Assembly (NCBI GenBank): GCA_963930775.1
Contig: OZ005701.1
Coordinates: 4,967,669 to 5,031,668, forward strand
Reading direction: 5' to 3'
Length of the DNA stretch: 64,000 nucleotides
DNA from: Cliona cf. orientalis
Taxonomy: Eukaryota; Porifera; Demospongiae; Clionaida; Clionaidae
Shown: one piece after another, positions 11,801 through 22,762 of the stretch
How positions within the stretch are numbered: position 1 is the first letter of the stretch
How the letters are laid out: the number at the start of each line of letters is the position of its first letter
Translations under genes and position numbers: made by a program
The notes under the pieces: model-generated
Told to the model about the DNA's origin: nothing
Databases searched by the model: none
The model's input: the letters and a program-made list of their open reading frames with translations, nothing else

Positions 11801-14800
11801 ATATTATTATACAAGTATTATATTTTGTTCCTGTACATTTGAAAAACTGTTGCACATCTTATATAGGCCTGTGTAGCTACATTGTAGGTGAAGACAGATT
11901 CTCTTTCATTGTTACTTTTGCTAGCCGTGACAATCAACTATCATTCCCTGACGATATCTGTATAGTCATCAAAACGCCAGAATAAAAACTACTTTGATAG
12001 TTGATTGTCACGGCTAGCAGATACTGTTGGACATGCATGTACACAATTATATTCCATGTACAAGTCTCCACTGCACTTTTAGCTCACCTTCTTACATGGT
12101 CTCGCAGAAGCCCCTCTTCTCTGACCATAAAATGTACAGATGTTTGAGTCGATAAGTCAATAAAAGCAGTAACCACAGAAAGCATACTAGCTATTTGTTC
12201 ATACATGTATTATGCCTATTTCTCGAGTTTCCCCTATCAACAACCAGAGAAAAGTGCAGAGATCACACACTCATTTTTCGGTTGGTAATGGTTGCTGTGC
12301 AGATCGCGACAATAAGACCGACCAGTGAGCCCCCTCTCTAGTTTTGCCCAGCGCTACATTGCATGCACAAAGGGGGGAGGGGGTGCTTTTGCCCCTCCCC
12401 CTTGGAAATTGGCCTTCCCTATATTTTATATGGGGATTGCCCCACCCCCCATATTAAAATTTGCGTTTGCCCCCTCTTGAGCGAAATTCTGAAATAAATC
12501 CTGGCATGTGTGTTTAGTATGTAATTAAAGTTATAGTTACATGGTTCGAATTTTTAAACTTTTTGTTCTTTGATGTTATTAAAATATATCGACTTCGCTG
12601 TCATGAAATGGTGCTCACTGTGCTTTTGCTTGCTACGTACCTGAAGACTCAAGCAAGCATACACTATTAACACAGCACGTACCTCATCGAGTCAGGATGC
12701 TGTACACAAGCTCCCAGACACAAAGACGTCTTTTCCCTACATACCCTGCACCTGAACATGTTTACTGTTCAAGTCTCTTCCAAGTCCGTGCATGATCTAG
12801 AAGGCACCTGGCTATATCACCATACAAACTAAAGCTTCTGTGACTGAATTGTGCACTTGAGAGCCACTGCCTGTTTACACTGTCACTGCATTGACAACTG
12901 ACCAGCAAGGCACAGGATTGTAATCGGTCATGTAGCTGAGGTAAGAGCCATGTAAACACAGACTGGTAATAGCTGCTCACTACTACATGACCACTATTCT
13001 TTATGTCCAGTATACCTCCAATGCGTACTTCCTCTCACGTGACCCTTACCATTTACCATAGGAGGGTTGCGACGGACGGACAAAAATCGCCCAACGATTG
13101 CAGTAACTCCTCTGCCTATGCTTTGCAGCGAGGGTTAATAAACTCCATAAGTTGTCACTACACACTGTGCATTGCCATATCAGCACATGCCATGTCACCT
13201 GTGATAGCGCATTCCTGCAGTCAACAATTCAAATCAGGGTTTCATTTAGGATTTTTGTCAAGGAGGGCAAACGCGACAATTCCAGAGTTAAGGGGGGGGC
13301 AAAGACTATAGTATATTTTTTCATCCGTGAAGAATGACGTTGTGCTCATTAACTTCATTATATTATTAGGGGAGTCTGGGGGTATGCTCCCCCAGAAAAT
13401 TTTTTTAATGTTTCAACCTCTGAGACTGTTTCTGGTGGCTTCTGAGCACTCGGATGGGGAAAGTCTGTCAGTAATATCCACTGGTTCCCCTCTATTTCAA
13501 GTCAAATGTTGCAAGGATGTGGGATGTGTTTCTTACCGCGCGTAGCGCGAAGCTTCAGCTAATTTATGGCTTAAAAATGAGCAAAACTGCCACTTTGGAC
13601 ACTTTCACCGTTTAAATATTTTACTTGTGCATGTATTACATTGTGCATTGTGCATGTATTAATTATCCCGGCAGACTCCGTGAACGTAGTTTGGGTATAG
13701 GGTTGACTTTCGCCCTTAAAGCTGGAGGGGGGGAGTTCGGGTGCCTAAGGGTGGTCGTAGCTCAGTGGTAGAGCGCTGGTGGCTCAAGCCAGTGGCCCTG
13801 GGTTCGATTCCCGGTGGCTGCCCGGATTTTTTCTCTTCCAGCTAGCTTTAGGATGTAGATGGGGTGATGAGAGTGTGTGTGCCCATCCTTGTTAAGCTAA
13901 GAACTTTCATGTATGGATGGTGGCTACTCTCAAGGGGGGCAGCCAGTTTCCAAGAGGGGGGGGGGGGGCGAGTGACCCCTCCCCCCCCCAATGAAACCCT
14001 GCAAATGTCACATGACAGCTCACACCCCATTGGCTCTATGCAAATTCCTCTAAAGTACATGAAAATCATAGACCTTCCTCCGTGTGCTGGTGATGCAATA
14101 CATCCAGCGCTGTGGAAAAGGGAGAGGTCTGGGTTCGACACTATGATGATGTCATATGCATTACATGTATATATATGGGAACAAGCAGATAGTACGTTAA
14201 TTATTTATCGAACCGTTCTCTCTTCTCAAGTAAGAGGGGCTAGCCCACAAGACTAGCCACTAGGCATACACACTGGCTTACTTGATATATTTGAGTCAGT
14301 GAGTATGGTATCGAATTGCTCCACATACATTATTTTAACATGGTAAAATTGTTATATGATTCATATGCACCTTTAAAAATTGCTTTGGGTTTCATTTTCG
14401 TAACTCTCACATGAATGGGGTCCTTCAATTGAATGCTAATACTCAGGGTTCCAGACAGCCTACCTGCAGCGACATCGTTAAAATGCACCATTTTACCCCC
14501 AGAACATCATTAAAATAGCCTCAACACCCCCCAAGACTTCATCAAATCAAGCTACCCCCTCAGGATACAGTTATCGTTCCTCAACAGGGGTGTATCTTTA
14601 TTAACTGGAATAGCCCAATATAGGAACACACAACCACCAGTTAGGCCATACCAAGTTAATTTTTTTGTTTCTCGGATTTGGCAGGTCTGTTTTTGGCTGA
14701 TTAGAAAAAAAAATAAAAATTTTTTAATTAACATTCCTCACATTATGATAGTGATAGGCCAGGAGTACTCGTTAGAAAGAGCACTCTTGGTCTGCTACTG

Positions 14801-15200
14801 ATAGCACTGTAAGCTAAACGATCATCAAAACTGCTCTAGAATGCAAGTATTCACTACTAAAATGATAGCTGGCTGGCTGTGGACTGGTGATGCTCACGAT
14901 TTGCTAGGCCACACCTCCTGTTAATTAGTTTTTTTTTTATTTTCGTGCCGACCACCCTGGTCTGTTTCCAGCTCCTGTTTGTCCGAGAAACAAAACATCA
15001 AATAATTTAATTTTACCAATTATTGGTATGGCCTTACAAGGGCTTAGGGGCTTGGTTTATTGACGCACGCAAAAGTCACCTGTCTCGGGATCTTGAGTCC
15101 AGTTGAATTCGTCTGCATTGCTCATTGCCTGAAGCAATTCCATCTCATCTAGCTGGTCCTGTGATGGGCTTGAAGTGGCGCCTGTTGCTAACTCCGCCAT
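8831..15200 (-). CDS. RNF14-like RWD-domain protein (RBR part not found)
   Basis: Three minus-strand exons join in phase: 15080-15200 (ATG at 15200), 11506-11669 and 8831-9023, giving about 159 aa before the last donor. Exon 1 reads MAELATG then QDQLDEMELLQAM and NADEFNW, the usual RWD start. Exon 2 holds LPPLSLYCQLPVTYPSHDPP and SYTLSCKW, the core with the YPxxxPP signature. Exon 3 holds LSKLCAHLDQLW and VILYTWQQFLASETL, as in the RNF14 family. All donors and acceptors are GT/AG (AG|GTGACT, TCT|GTAAGT, CAAG|GTACCG). RNF14 proteins are RBR E3 ubiquitin ligases, in which RWD binds partners. No RING, IBR or RING2 exon was seen downstream to 5600. Reading past the last donor meets a stop at 8793. 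So it is a truncated gene, an RWD-only isoform, or has distant 3' exons. Intron 1 and intron 2 hold several MITEs. Confidence 0.75.
9120..9302. mobile_element. MITE, 183 bp, CCGTA ends, TA duplication
   Basis: The ends CCGTAGATCTGGAAAATTTC and the inverse of GAAAATTTCCAGATTTACGG are flanked by TA. It lies in intron 2 of the RWD gene. The end type (CCGTA...TACGG with TA) is shared with the element at 31401-31744. Confidence 0.75.
9595..9880 (-). repeat. Right arm of inverted dispersed repeat
   Basis: It is the reverse-complement partner of 8230-8535. On the minus strand it is open for about 69 codons (MTPQEPKKAKRSIDLSKRS ... ITELTQNRRAA), Lys/Arg-rich and without a known domain. It may be an exon of a lost element. 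Confidence 0.5.
10278..10419. mobile_element. Foldback hairpin element
   Basis: Left text gttagacacttcagccaatg and right text cttggcttcagcgtctaac are inverted copies; pairing continues through gggatctacag and tttagaatact to a short centre near 10345. A further shorter inverted pair (tagactctag at 10118 and ctagagtcta near 10263) lies just outside. It looks like a palindromic non-autonomous transposon. Confidence 0.7.
10953..11284. mobile_element. TIR element, 332 bp, TAGTCTC ends
   Basis: Ends TAGTCTCACCCCCAGACCCC and the inverse of GGGGTCTGGGGACGAGACTA match over about 50 bp including 'ccaaaaggag-aaagggtctggtaca'. Flanks ctatcac and ctatcgc form an imperfect 7-bp duplication. The TAG...CTA ends resemble those of 16976-17508 and 21505-21622. 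It sits in intron 2 of the RWD gene. Confidence 0.75.
11920..12018. mobile_element. Small MITE with perfect 24-bp TIRs
   Basis: GCTAGCCGTGACAATCAACT plus ATCA at 11920-11943 is the exact inverse of 11995-12018; the element is 99 bp long. It lies in intron 1 of the RWD gene. Confidence 0.85.
13235..14001. mobile_element. TIR element, 767 bp, carrying a tRNA-like segment
   Basis: The ends CAGGGTTTCATTT and the inverse AATGAAACCCTG are flanked by the 5-bp duplication CAAAT (13230-13234 and 14002-14006). The interior holds G-rich runs and a tRNA-like block at 13751-13822. No transposase frame is present, so it is non-autonomous. The superfamily is not assigned. Confidence 0.7.
13751..13822 (+). 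tRNA. tRNA-like sequence with intact A and B boxes
   Basis: TAGCTCAGTGG (box A) and GGTTCGATTCC (box B) are exact consensus matches, spaced normally, and TTTTTT follows at 13827 as a Pol III terminator. The D arm (GCTC/GAGC) and T arm (CTGGG/CCCGG) pair well. The acceptor stem has several G-T pairs. The anticodon loop GGCTCAA lacks the universal T33, and would read CTC if canonical. This suggests a tRNA-derived or decayed gene inside the host element rather than a working tRNA. Confidence 0.55.
14641..15036. mobile_element. TIR element, about 396 bp, in RWD intron 1
   Basis: Left TTAGGCCATACCAA and right TTGGTATGGCCTTA are inverted, with inner gtttctcgga / tccgagaaac also paired. It ends 44 bp from exon 1 of the RNF14-like gene. 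Confidence 0.65.
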
Positions 15201-15479
15201 TTTCTGTCCACGTGGTCACCGGAGATTAATTTGAAGTTGAACCACACCCACTTGCTGTAGCATTGTGCGCATGCGCCAAAGGTTCGTCTCGTTCAGCTTG
15301 CTGTGTTCTTTCACCTTCCATGTCTTCTTATTAGTGGGCCCTGGGGGCATCCTCTTTTTTCTCAGCTGTATCTGCCAGCGCAGTCCAGGATCCATGCGGG
15401 TATAAGGTGAGGCCTTAGTCTATTAAATCGATGATAGATTGACCTTTATTCAACACATCCTCACACGAGTCGAGTAACT
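15201..15479. promoter_or_regulatory. Probable bidirectional promoter region
   Basis: The 279 bp lies between the minus-strand ATG of the RWD gene (15200) and a plus-strand ATG at 15480. It is richer in CpG than its surroundings. No TATA box stands out. This is inferred from head-to-head layout only. Confidence 0.4.
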
Positions 15480-15584
15480 ATGGCAGAGCAAGGTCTGAAG
15501 ATATTGCTCAGGACCCAAGTACCGTATATGACGGCAACGGATGTGAACTCGTGCTATTTTGACTATGATTGCAGATGTTTATGG
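15480..15584 (+). CDS. Possible short first exon, unknown product
   Basis: ATG at 15480 opens MAEQGLKILLRTQVPYMTAT... for 35 codons ending CRCLW at a strong donor (TGG|GTAAGT). No matching downstream exon was identified. It could be an upstream leader exon of the gene at 16064, since an AG at about 16030 would join in frame to that ATG, or a separate gene. Confidence 0.3.
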
Positions 15585-16063
15585 GTAAGTGACGTTAAAC
15601 TGGTGTATTCTATTGGGAATTTGAGTGGTGTAGGCTGGAAGAGGGGAGAGTGAGTGCTCGATATTAATTATAACGCAGTGTCTAGAGTACCGGCAAATTT
15701 ATGTACAAATTTATATTGCCATATGCAGGAGGGGGCGGGGACTAGGGCTACGTAAGAGTACAGTATTTTATATGGACTTACCAGCACTATAATGCTTAAA
15801 CGAGGAGGCGGGGTATAAAAGGGCCCGCCATGGACGGAAGCAATGTTTAATTTTACCACATCCGTCACATGAGCCAATATGGCTGTATTACAAAAAATTC
15901 GCGAGTTATCTGCCATGCCATGCCATGGCAATGGCGCCAGCTATTTTACACATGACAGACACACAGTACAGTACAGCGAACCAGCGTTGGCGCCATAGCG
16001 CGAATATAAAGAAAGCGCGAGGCACCTCAGAGACACCTTTTCGAAGGCACCTGTAAGGAAAAA

Positions 16064-19000
16064 ATGGCTACTTTGAATGAGCAGAGAAAGAAGCGCGCGA
16101 GACTCGGATTTCGCTATACGATGGAGCTGAACTTCACCAGTGAGGATAGCAAGAAGTCGTTCTTGTCGAGGGTGGAGAGCGCTAAGCTGAGACTCGCTCC
16201 CAGAGGCTCACCGCCGCTGGACAGTCGCGAGCTACTTAGCTCTCTATTGGATTTGGCTGAAGCCACTCCTCCACCTGCTACCACGTGCACTGGAGATGAA
16301 TTTCGAAGCCAGGCAGTCCCTACAGGATCTATGACAATGCTGGAAAACTCAGGTGTGTATTAGATTCACGTAATAGCTTAGTCATGAACAACAAACTAAC
16401 TATTGTGCTTAGGATTCTTTGTACCCGGTGATGAAGGCAATGATGAAGCCCAATCATTGTTTGTTTGTGAGCGCAAGACGTTTGAGGATCTTTGCGCTGG
16501 GCTCACACAACCATGTCAGTGCCAAGCTAGTGCACGGAAGATGATCAAGACTGTTCAGGTGTGCATAGTCCATTCAAGTGAACTTATCAAATATTTAGTT
16601 GGTGTTTATGCGTGTACCTCAGAGAGGACATGTCCTTCGTGTCGAGTTTCAGTGTCAGCAGTGTAAACAGAAGCAGCGGTGGGCCAGTTCACGAACACTT
16701 GGAGGACGCTACCTTATTAACCAGAAGTAAGTATCCATTACTTTCCATTACAAGAGCTAGGTACTGAAATGTTTTCAGGATCGTGCATTCGTTCACCTGT
16801 GCTGGTATTCTGCCGAGCCAGTACATCCATTTTTCCACTCATGCAAACTTGGGCACACTGGGGCCATGGTATATCAATTCGGGTGAGTTTGCAAAAGAAA
16901 TGGGGTGATGGTCGATTGACTCTTTGCTATTTGCTAGTCTACAAAAGTGGTGGGTACTTGGAAGCAGTGAACACCTAGCCTCATCCCCAGGCCACTCCCA
17001 CGTTTTCAATGTTGCACGCAGAAAAGAGGGAGAGCCTGGGAGGCGAAATCACGTGAGCGCGATTGCGCAATGGCTTTGTACACAAAGCATAGAACCGTAC
17101 CCGAACCGTACCGATAGCACAAACGGCCCTATTTCGCCGTTTGTTAGCCTTTGCTACTGTTTCAGGGGAGTCACTCGAGACGTTTACAGCTACTAAAAGT
17201 GTTCAACTCGATCGCTGTGTCGATTTGTCTGTTGTGGCCGCTCGGATCGATCATCTAGTCTGAAGTCTCTAGTCACGATCGACGTCATCTCGAGTGTTGG
17301 ATGTCAAATGTAGTCGTGCACTGGCCAGGTGAGCGAAGATAACGCCCGCACTTTCCTTCAAAACATCGTTTTTCACGGTTCGGGTACGGTTCTATGCTTT
17401 GTGTACAAAGCGATTGTGCAATCACGCTCACGTGATTTCGCCTCCCAGGCCTTCCCTCTTTTCTGCGTGCAACATTGAAAACGTGGGAGTGGCCTGGGGA
17501 CGAGGCTAGTGAACACCTGTGCCAAGTTATCGATGATGACAGCTATCACAGAAGTGAAAGCATTGCCAAATTACACTGCTAGTGGTGAGGTATGTGCACA
17601 TTTATAACCCTGCTACAAATTAATGATTAATATTATTATTGTATCTCCCAACAGTGGGTTATTACTGATGCTCGACACGACTCGACATCCAATGCCTTCC
17701 ATACCACCGTCCCCTGCTTGTCTGGAAGGTAATTATGTGTTCAATTGTTATTGTGAATAGGAGTATAGAACATGATACGTTACATGTACACATACGTTAT
17801 TGTATTATAATTATTATGATAGCACAAAACGAATTCTTGGCTGTGCAACAGTATCCAGAAGGGAGCATGCCATCGCTCAAACAAGGGAACTTGAGGCCAC
17901 CAAAGCAGTACTGCCTCAAGTCCTTGAACAAGGTGGTATAATATTTCATGTATTTATGTGAACATTGATTATTGAATTAGATCTATACATGTATGCAGAC
18001 CTGAAGGTTGTGGAAGTAGCGCATGATAATGCAGCAACAGTCAAGAATTACATCACCGAGGATTTACATCTCCTGAACTCATACGACACGTGGCATGGTA
18101 CAGTTACTGATTCCCAATACTTGTGGTGGTGTTCAGTGTGCTTTAATTAGGCACCAAAAATGTAGCAAAGGGCATGAGGAAGATCTCATGTGGTACCAAA
18201 AAGACAGAAGGAAAATCTTGGTTTGTAGAGTTATCAGACAAATGTAAGTTACCAACTCGTGAGTCTCCACCATTATGATATTCTACATGCATGTACATGT
18301 AATTAGGCAAAAGTACAAAAGTTCATCTGTACTACTGCATGAAAAACTGTGCCCAGTCTCCAACAAAGCTTAGGGAGAGCATTTTAAACATTATTAGCCA
18401 CTACTAGGTGAGTCAGAAGCATAGAGTACCCTTCTTATGTATGACTTTACACAATTCTTCTTGCTATACAAAGAACAAGCACTCCCAGTGCCACGAAGAA
18501 TCCTTCTGTAGACGCTCTGGGTACAGTCCCACAAAGTTGCAACTCACCGATCCTGCCGCAATACAGGCATATGAGAAGGCACTGAAGGCCACTCTCATTT
18601 ACAAGAATGCGGAATCATACTGTCGGGTAAGTAATTTTGAAAGATTTATTTTACGACGTGTTGAGCAAGTTATTCTATCATTAGTGTCGGGATACTTTCT
18701 GGATCGAGTCGTTCAACCATCAGTTGCTCACTTACCTTCCCAAACGTATTCATTTTGGCTCCACCACCTTCAAGATGAGAATGAACCTTGCTATTATGGA
18801 TTGGGTATAATAATGCTCATAATTTATTGTGTTCACACATGTTGACTCCCCCCCCCCTCCCTCCCGGCACACTAATATCTAGAATGAGAATGTACAAAGA
18901 GCCAGCACAAGTGAGCATTTTGTTTTGGATATGAGGAGACCCGACCGAAGAACTCCCATGAAGGTGCTAGTCAAGAAGACTTTTAATTTTGTTGGTGATA

Positions 19001-19397
19001 TCTGGAGGACATACACTCGTTGGAAGGTTACTGACCTCAGGTGAGTGCATCTGTATGGTAGATAATGGTGTGGCACTTCATGTACAGTATTATTGTGTGT
19101 ATACACATGTTCACATACACTTGCATGTACATGTACATGTATTATGCATGTTTGCATGTATCTCGCCCTTGCTCCCTCCCTTTCTCCCCCTTCTAAGTGA
19201 ATCCTAACCTGAAGTTATATTGAGGTTGGAGAGAGAGTGACATAGTGTATACCACAGTGTTTTTCTTTTCAAAATCTTATAGGGAAGTTGACGAGAACGA
19301 CAGTGATGTGGATGTGGGTGATGAGGAGGATGATGTATTGGCTGATGGGGAAGGTTTACCGGAGGATGAAGTTGATGAGGTGGAACAGCAAGAATAA
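16064..19397 (+). pseudogene. DARHDST-family conserved gene, 14 exons, broken by a transposon and a nonsense codon
   Basis: Exons: 16064-16352, 16413-16558, 16623-16726, 16779-16882, 16938-17589 (with insert 16976-17508), 17655-17728, 17823-17932, 17999-18097, 18151-18243, 18307-18407, about 18474-18626, 18685-18804, 18883-19040 and 19283-19397. All borders are GT/AG and phases close; without the insert and one duplication the length is 1776 nt (591 codons plus stop). Landmarks are a basic start (EQRKKRARLGFRYTMEL), CQQCKQKQRWASS, HSFTCAGILPSQYIHF, WVITDARHDSTSNAFHTT, NSYDTWHG, YYCMKNC, AYEKALKATLIYKNAESYC, FWIESFNHQLLTYLPKRIHF and an acidic tail. I recognise this as a widespread, uncharacterised invertebrate/fish family, possibly transposon-related by its DDE-like layout, but no function is established. 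The TAG at 18405-18407 stands where the family has Gln, directly before the donor. Confidence 0.85.
16976..17508. mobile_element. TIR transposon, 533 bp, inserted in a coding exon (9-bp TSD)
   Basis: The target duplication GTGAACACC is exact (16967-16975 and 17509-17517). Ends TAGCCTCATCCCCAGGCCAC and the inverse of GTGGCCTGGGGACGAGGCTA continue as about 135-bp inverted repeats differing at only a few positions. There is no transposase. A 9-bp duplication with long TIRs suggests a Mutator-like non-autonomous element; that class is inferred. Confidence 0.9.
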
Positions 19398-19471
19398 AAT
19401 AATGAACTACATGTAGCAACATGTAAGTGTGTGAAACCGCCTAATAGTACATGTACATATGAGTGTGATTA

Positions 19472-20226
19472 TTAGAAACGTGATGATGGTTGGAAGTCGG
19501 TGTAAGGGACTCCGGGTGGATTGGGAAATCGACCACGCACCTCCTGAAAAGATGACACTTGTTATTGTAAGTTGCTATGGTTGTAGACTACCTATACTTA
19601 CCCTTACTACACATGCAGGCAGCACATCCCTGGTGTCCAGTACACTCGTCTTTGTGGATTTATAGTGTGCATATTCGGGATGGTTCCACACTCCCAGCTG
19701 ATTCAGGAAGGTCCAAAATCTCCTATACAGAGTGTAGCGTTTGGAATTGTTTGCGAGGCTGGGTGCCGAGGAGCCCCTCACCCAGCTGGGTGGTCGGTCT
19801 ACTACACAGGGGGAGAGGTGGCAGTTACAGACAGGCATTGGGTCCATTGAGCTCGGGAGGATTGTACCTACATGGACCTACGAAGATAAGTTACCACTAT
19901 ATGTAATGTATAGAGTTCTGGAAAATTGGTGATAATGTTTAGTAACTGCAGGATAACCTTTCTTGGACTTCTCTGCTGTGGGAGCAGTGACTTGGCCAGT
20001 AGCAGAAGAGCTGGAAGAACTGGTAGACTGACAGCTGTCAAGGATACACCTCGTGGATGAGAGTTCTATCTCTGGATAGGAGGCTACCAAGACTCTGAAC
20101 CCCTCCAAAAAGTCATTTGGAGGCTGTTCCTTGTAGTATACTTCAAGCTAATGGATATTTAGTTATTATTTATTATGTTTTGTTGATATTCAGCTAGCTC
20201 ACCTTGAGTTTTGCCTGTGAAGCCAT
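19472..20226 (-). CDS. Protein with P2X7-C-like tail, four exons
   Basis: Exons are 20203-20226 (MASQAKLK), 19958-20147, 19602-19867 and 19472-19543; every junction is GT/AG with matching phase, giving 183 aa. Exon 2 carries an acidic/aromatic start (YYKEQPPNDFLEGF) and a Ser-rich linker. Exon 3 carries a Cys/His stretch (VCNCHLSPCVV) and YTLYRRFWTFLNQLG. Exons 3-4 end DVLPACVVREVRGRFPNP then PGVPYTDF. That ending resembles the P2RX7 C-terminal domain (IPSCVV-IR--FP---Y-GF), found in many short invertebrate proteins lacking the channel. The usual CC pair is not obvious. It ends 75 bp from the stop of the plus-strand DARHDST gene (tail to tail). Function is unknown. Confidence 0.75.
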
Positions 20227-21504
20227 TATTTGCTAGGTTTTTTTGTTATGAAACTGTCAGACAGCAGCTGTTCAAATTTCTATTGTTTGGCGCGCTTGTA
20301 TGGTACCGCGCATGCTATGTAAAGTGCATTGTGAGGGCTTCACAGTGGTAAGAGAATGGCTACATAGCCATGGCAAACTCGCCGAATTTGAATCTTGGCG
20401 GCGAGGTCAAAGGTCGTGCCCTGGGCACGCGCCTTAAATACCCGCAGTCCGCAAACGATCGCGCGTTGGAAACTTTCGCGTATTGCAATATTTAACCCCA
20501 ACTTCCTCGTTTAAATTGCGGTGCCGGTACCGGCACTGTAGACACAGCAATAATATAATTAAGATCATCCAATTCTGGCAATGTGTTATACATGTATATC
20601 AGGTAATCAGTGATTCCTCAGACCAAATAATGGGGATGTCAGTATTTCCATCCCTTCATATACATTATCCAGAACAAGGGTATAATATAGCGTATTAGCC
20701 GCCATATATCCGTTTGTACGTAAATCCAGCACCCCCTGCGCCAATCATCGGTATCTAATTTACGACGTATTTTTGGGATTATATGGACATCGCTGAAGTG
20801 TTTATGGACCTAAAACTTTCAGTAGCCATTGCATACCAAGGAAAGTAAATAGGAAGGAAGAATAATATCACTAGCAAGAAGGTTTGGTGAAGAAACTCTA
20901 TGCCAAATTCAATCAGAATCAGATGAAGCACCTGGTGTCTAGAGGGAGAAACAGCTCATGGCGGCTTTACCGTGGCCTAGCAAGAGCTAAAAGATTATTA
21001 TTCCATCATAGTCGCTCCTGAGGTGGAAGCTGATGCCTAGAACACATACAAGTCCTTCATGATTTTATCGTACAGTTGAAACGGCTCTAGTGTCGATTTT
21101 CCACCACATTCACAGCTGCCATTCAAAGATGAAGCAAGCAATCGATATAATATATTATGAGAAGACAGATATAGTGAGAGGACATCCTGAGGCATCTGGG
21201 GATATTTTTCTATAATGTTATGGCAAGTAAGGCAGCAGTAAAAAGCTCGAGAAGGTCCAGGTGCTGATAAATGGTGCATTTCAGTGCCGATAGTACATGC
21301 TGGTTGACGATAAAGGTATTGTGATGTCTGTGCATTAGCCCTCATATAATGTGTCATGTAGCTCATTGATTAATAGGGCCTACCTCTCTGGAGTCTAGCT
21401 AGTGAAAGCCTACTTCATGAGCTTTCTTTCGGTGCAAGAACCAAGTTCATACATCATTCTTGGCAGGAGTTACAAATTGGGAAACTTTGTACGCTGATAA
21501 ATGG
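20227..21504. other. CpG-rich promoter side, then no supported gene
   Basis: 20,280-20,540 is CG-rich and is probably the promoter side of the minus-strand gene. A minus-strand open frame at 21037-21366 (109 aa, with CCLTCHNII and CECGG) has paired cysteines but no start context or known family. I do not call it a gene. Confidence 0.35.
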
Positions 21505-21622
21505 TAGTCTATCAAGCTAGACTCCGTTTTCTCCTGACGACCTTTACCTACTCTCTCTAACACGCTAAAAGAGAGAGTAGGTAAAGGTCGTCGGGCGAAA
21601 AAGGGTCTAGCTTGATAGACTA
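21505..21622. mobile_element. Hairpin MITE, 118 bp, 9-bp TSD GATAAATGG
   Basis: TAGTCTATCAAGCTAGACTC and its inverse end the element, which is almost wholly palindromic (inner 'gacgacctttacctactctct' and its complement) with a 13-bp centre. The duplications at 21496-21504 and 21623-21631 are exact. Confidence 0.9.
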
Positions 21623-22762
21623 GATAAATGGCAGCTTATGCTACAGAATGTGGAAATGTCCAAACATCACACTTTTCTACTGACTTTATTTGATAATGCT
21701 ACGCCAACAACAATTTTGACTAGATGAGTCTGTGTGGTTTTATATTATTATAGAGTGCTTGACCATTCCCAGTAGCTGCATACATGTAGTTGATCCTCAG
21801 TGCATGTGCGAGGGTTACGGTATTTGTTCTGTGTGACTGTCTCAGGTTACCACGCTAACTGCTACATACCTGGTGTGTGAGTCTTCCTTACAGCATTCCA
21901 AACACATAGTGGATTTCGCTAAAAGCGCTTTGTTCTCCAGTTTGGCATCATTTGCTGATGCTGATGTTCTTGACTTTTCCCACTCAACTTTCTATTTATA
22001 GTTGAGCCCCGCATTGCAGACACCCCTGAAAAGCAGACATCACAATAATGCAGACATTTTGCCTGGTCCGGAACGCCATCTTGTTGTATCTCCATACTTA
22101 CATAGCTATAATCAGAACCCCTGAAAAGCGGTCATCTCGCTATTCTGTAATATAACGGACACTTGGCTTGGCCCCAATATTATCACTGCCGTACATTTTA
22201 CCCTCATAGTGGACACTTTGGCGAAAAATTCGTAGATTTGCTTGTAAAACAAGAAGCAAGAAGAGCTAAAGGCTAGGCTAGCTATAGCACTATAAGTGCA
22301 CTAGAACTGTGTTAGTACCCTTGAGTAGCTTCCACTTGTGAGATCACAGGTCACATTACATCATCAATTATAGCAGTAAGCCACACCCACCACACTTTAA
22401 TAACCCCGGCTGAAAAGAGGATACCTCACTAATCCGGTTACTTGTACTGGGTCCCAAGAGAGTGTCCAGATTAGATGTATATACTGTACGTATTTAATGC
22501 TAGCCCTTGGCACATGTGTGTGTTCATCTGCACAAGGCTATTCTGATACCAAGCTACATGTACTACATTGTAACATACCTGCACGTTGAAAACAAAGTGC
22601 TGTTAGACTTATTATGGGATATATATTGAGTGGATTTCATCAAAAACCCTTTGTTCAAAAGCTCTGATTACATTTTGTTGCCAACCACTGCTTCTTGAGC
22701 TCTCGATAAAGAGACGACGTTTTATTTCATGAAGACTAATGTGCTAGTATAGTGATAATTGT

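Noticed and set aside
13864-14256. 130-aa ORF
   Set aside because: Runs through G- and C-tracts and the end of a transposon; no coding signature.
16967-17517. 533-bp element as a newly made intron
   Set aside because: GT in the first duplication and AG at the element end would remove one base too many and shift the frame.
18879-19157. Minus-strand ORF
   Set aside because: Shadow of exon 13 of the DARHDST gene.
19577-19932. Plus-strand ORFs overlapping the P2X7-C-like gene
   Set aside because: They are shadows of the phase-matched minus-strand exons.
20335-20420. Second tRNA-like block (tcacagtggtaagag ... aatttgaatct)
   Set aside because: The A and B boxes are only partly matched and the stems do not pair convincingly.
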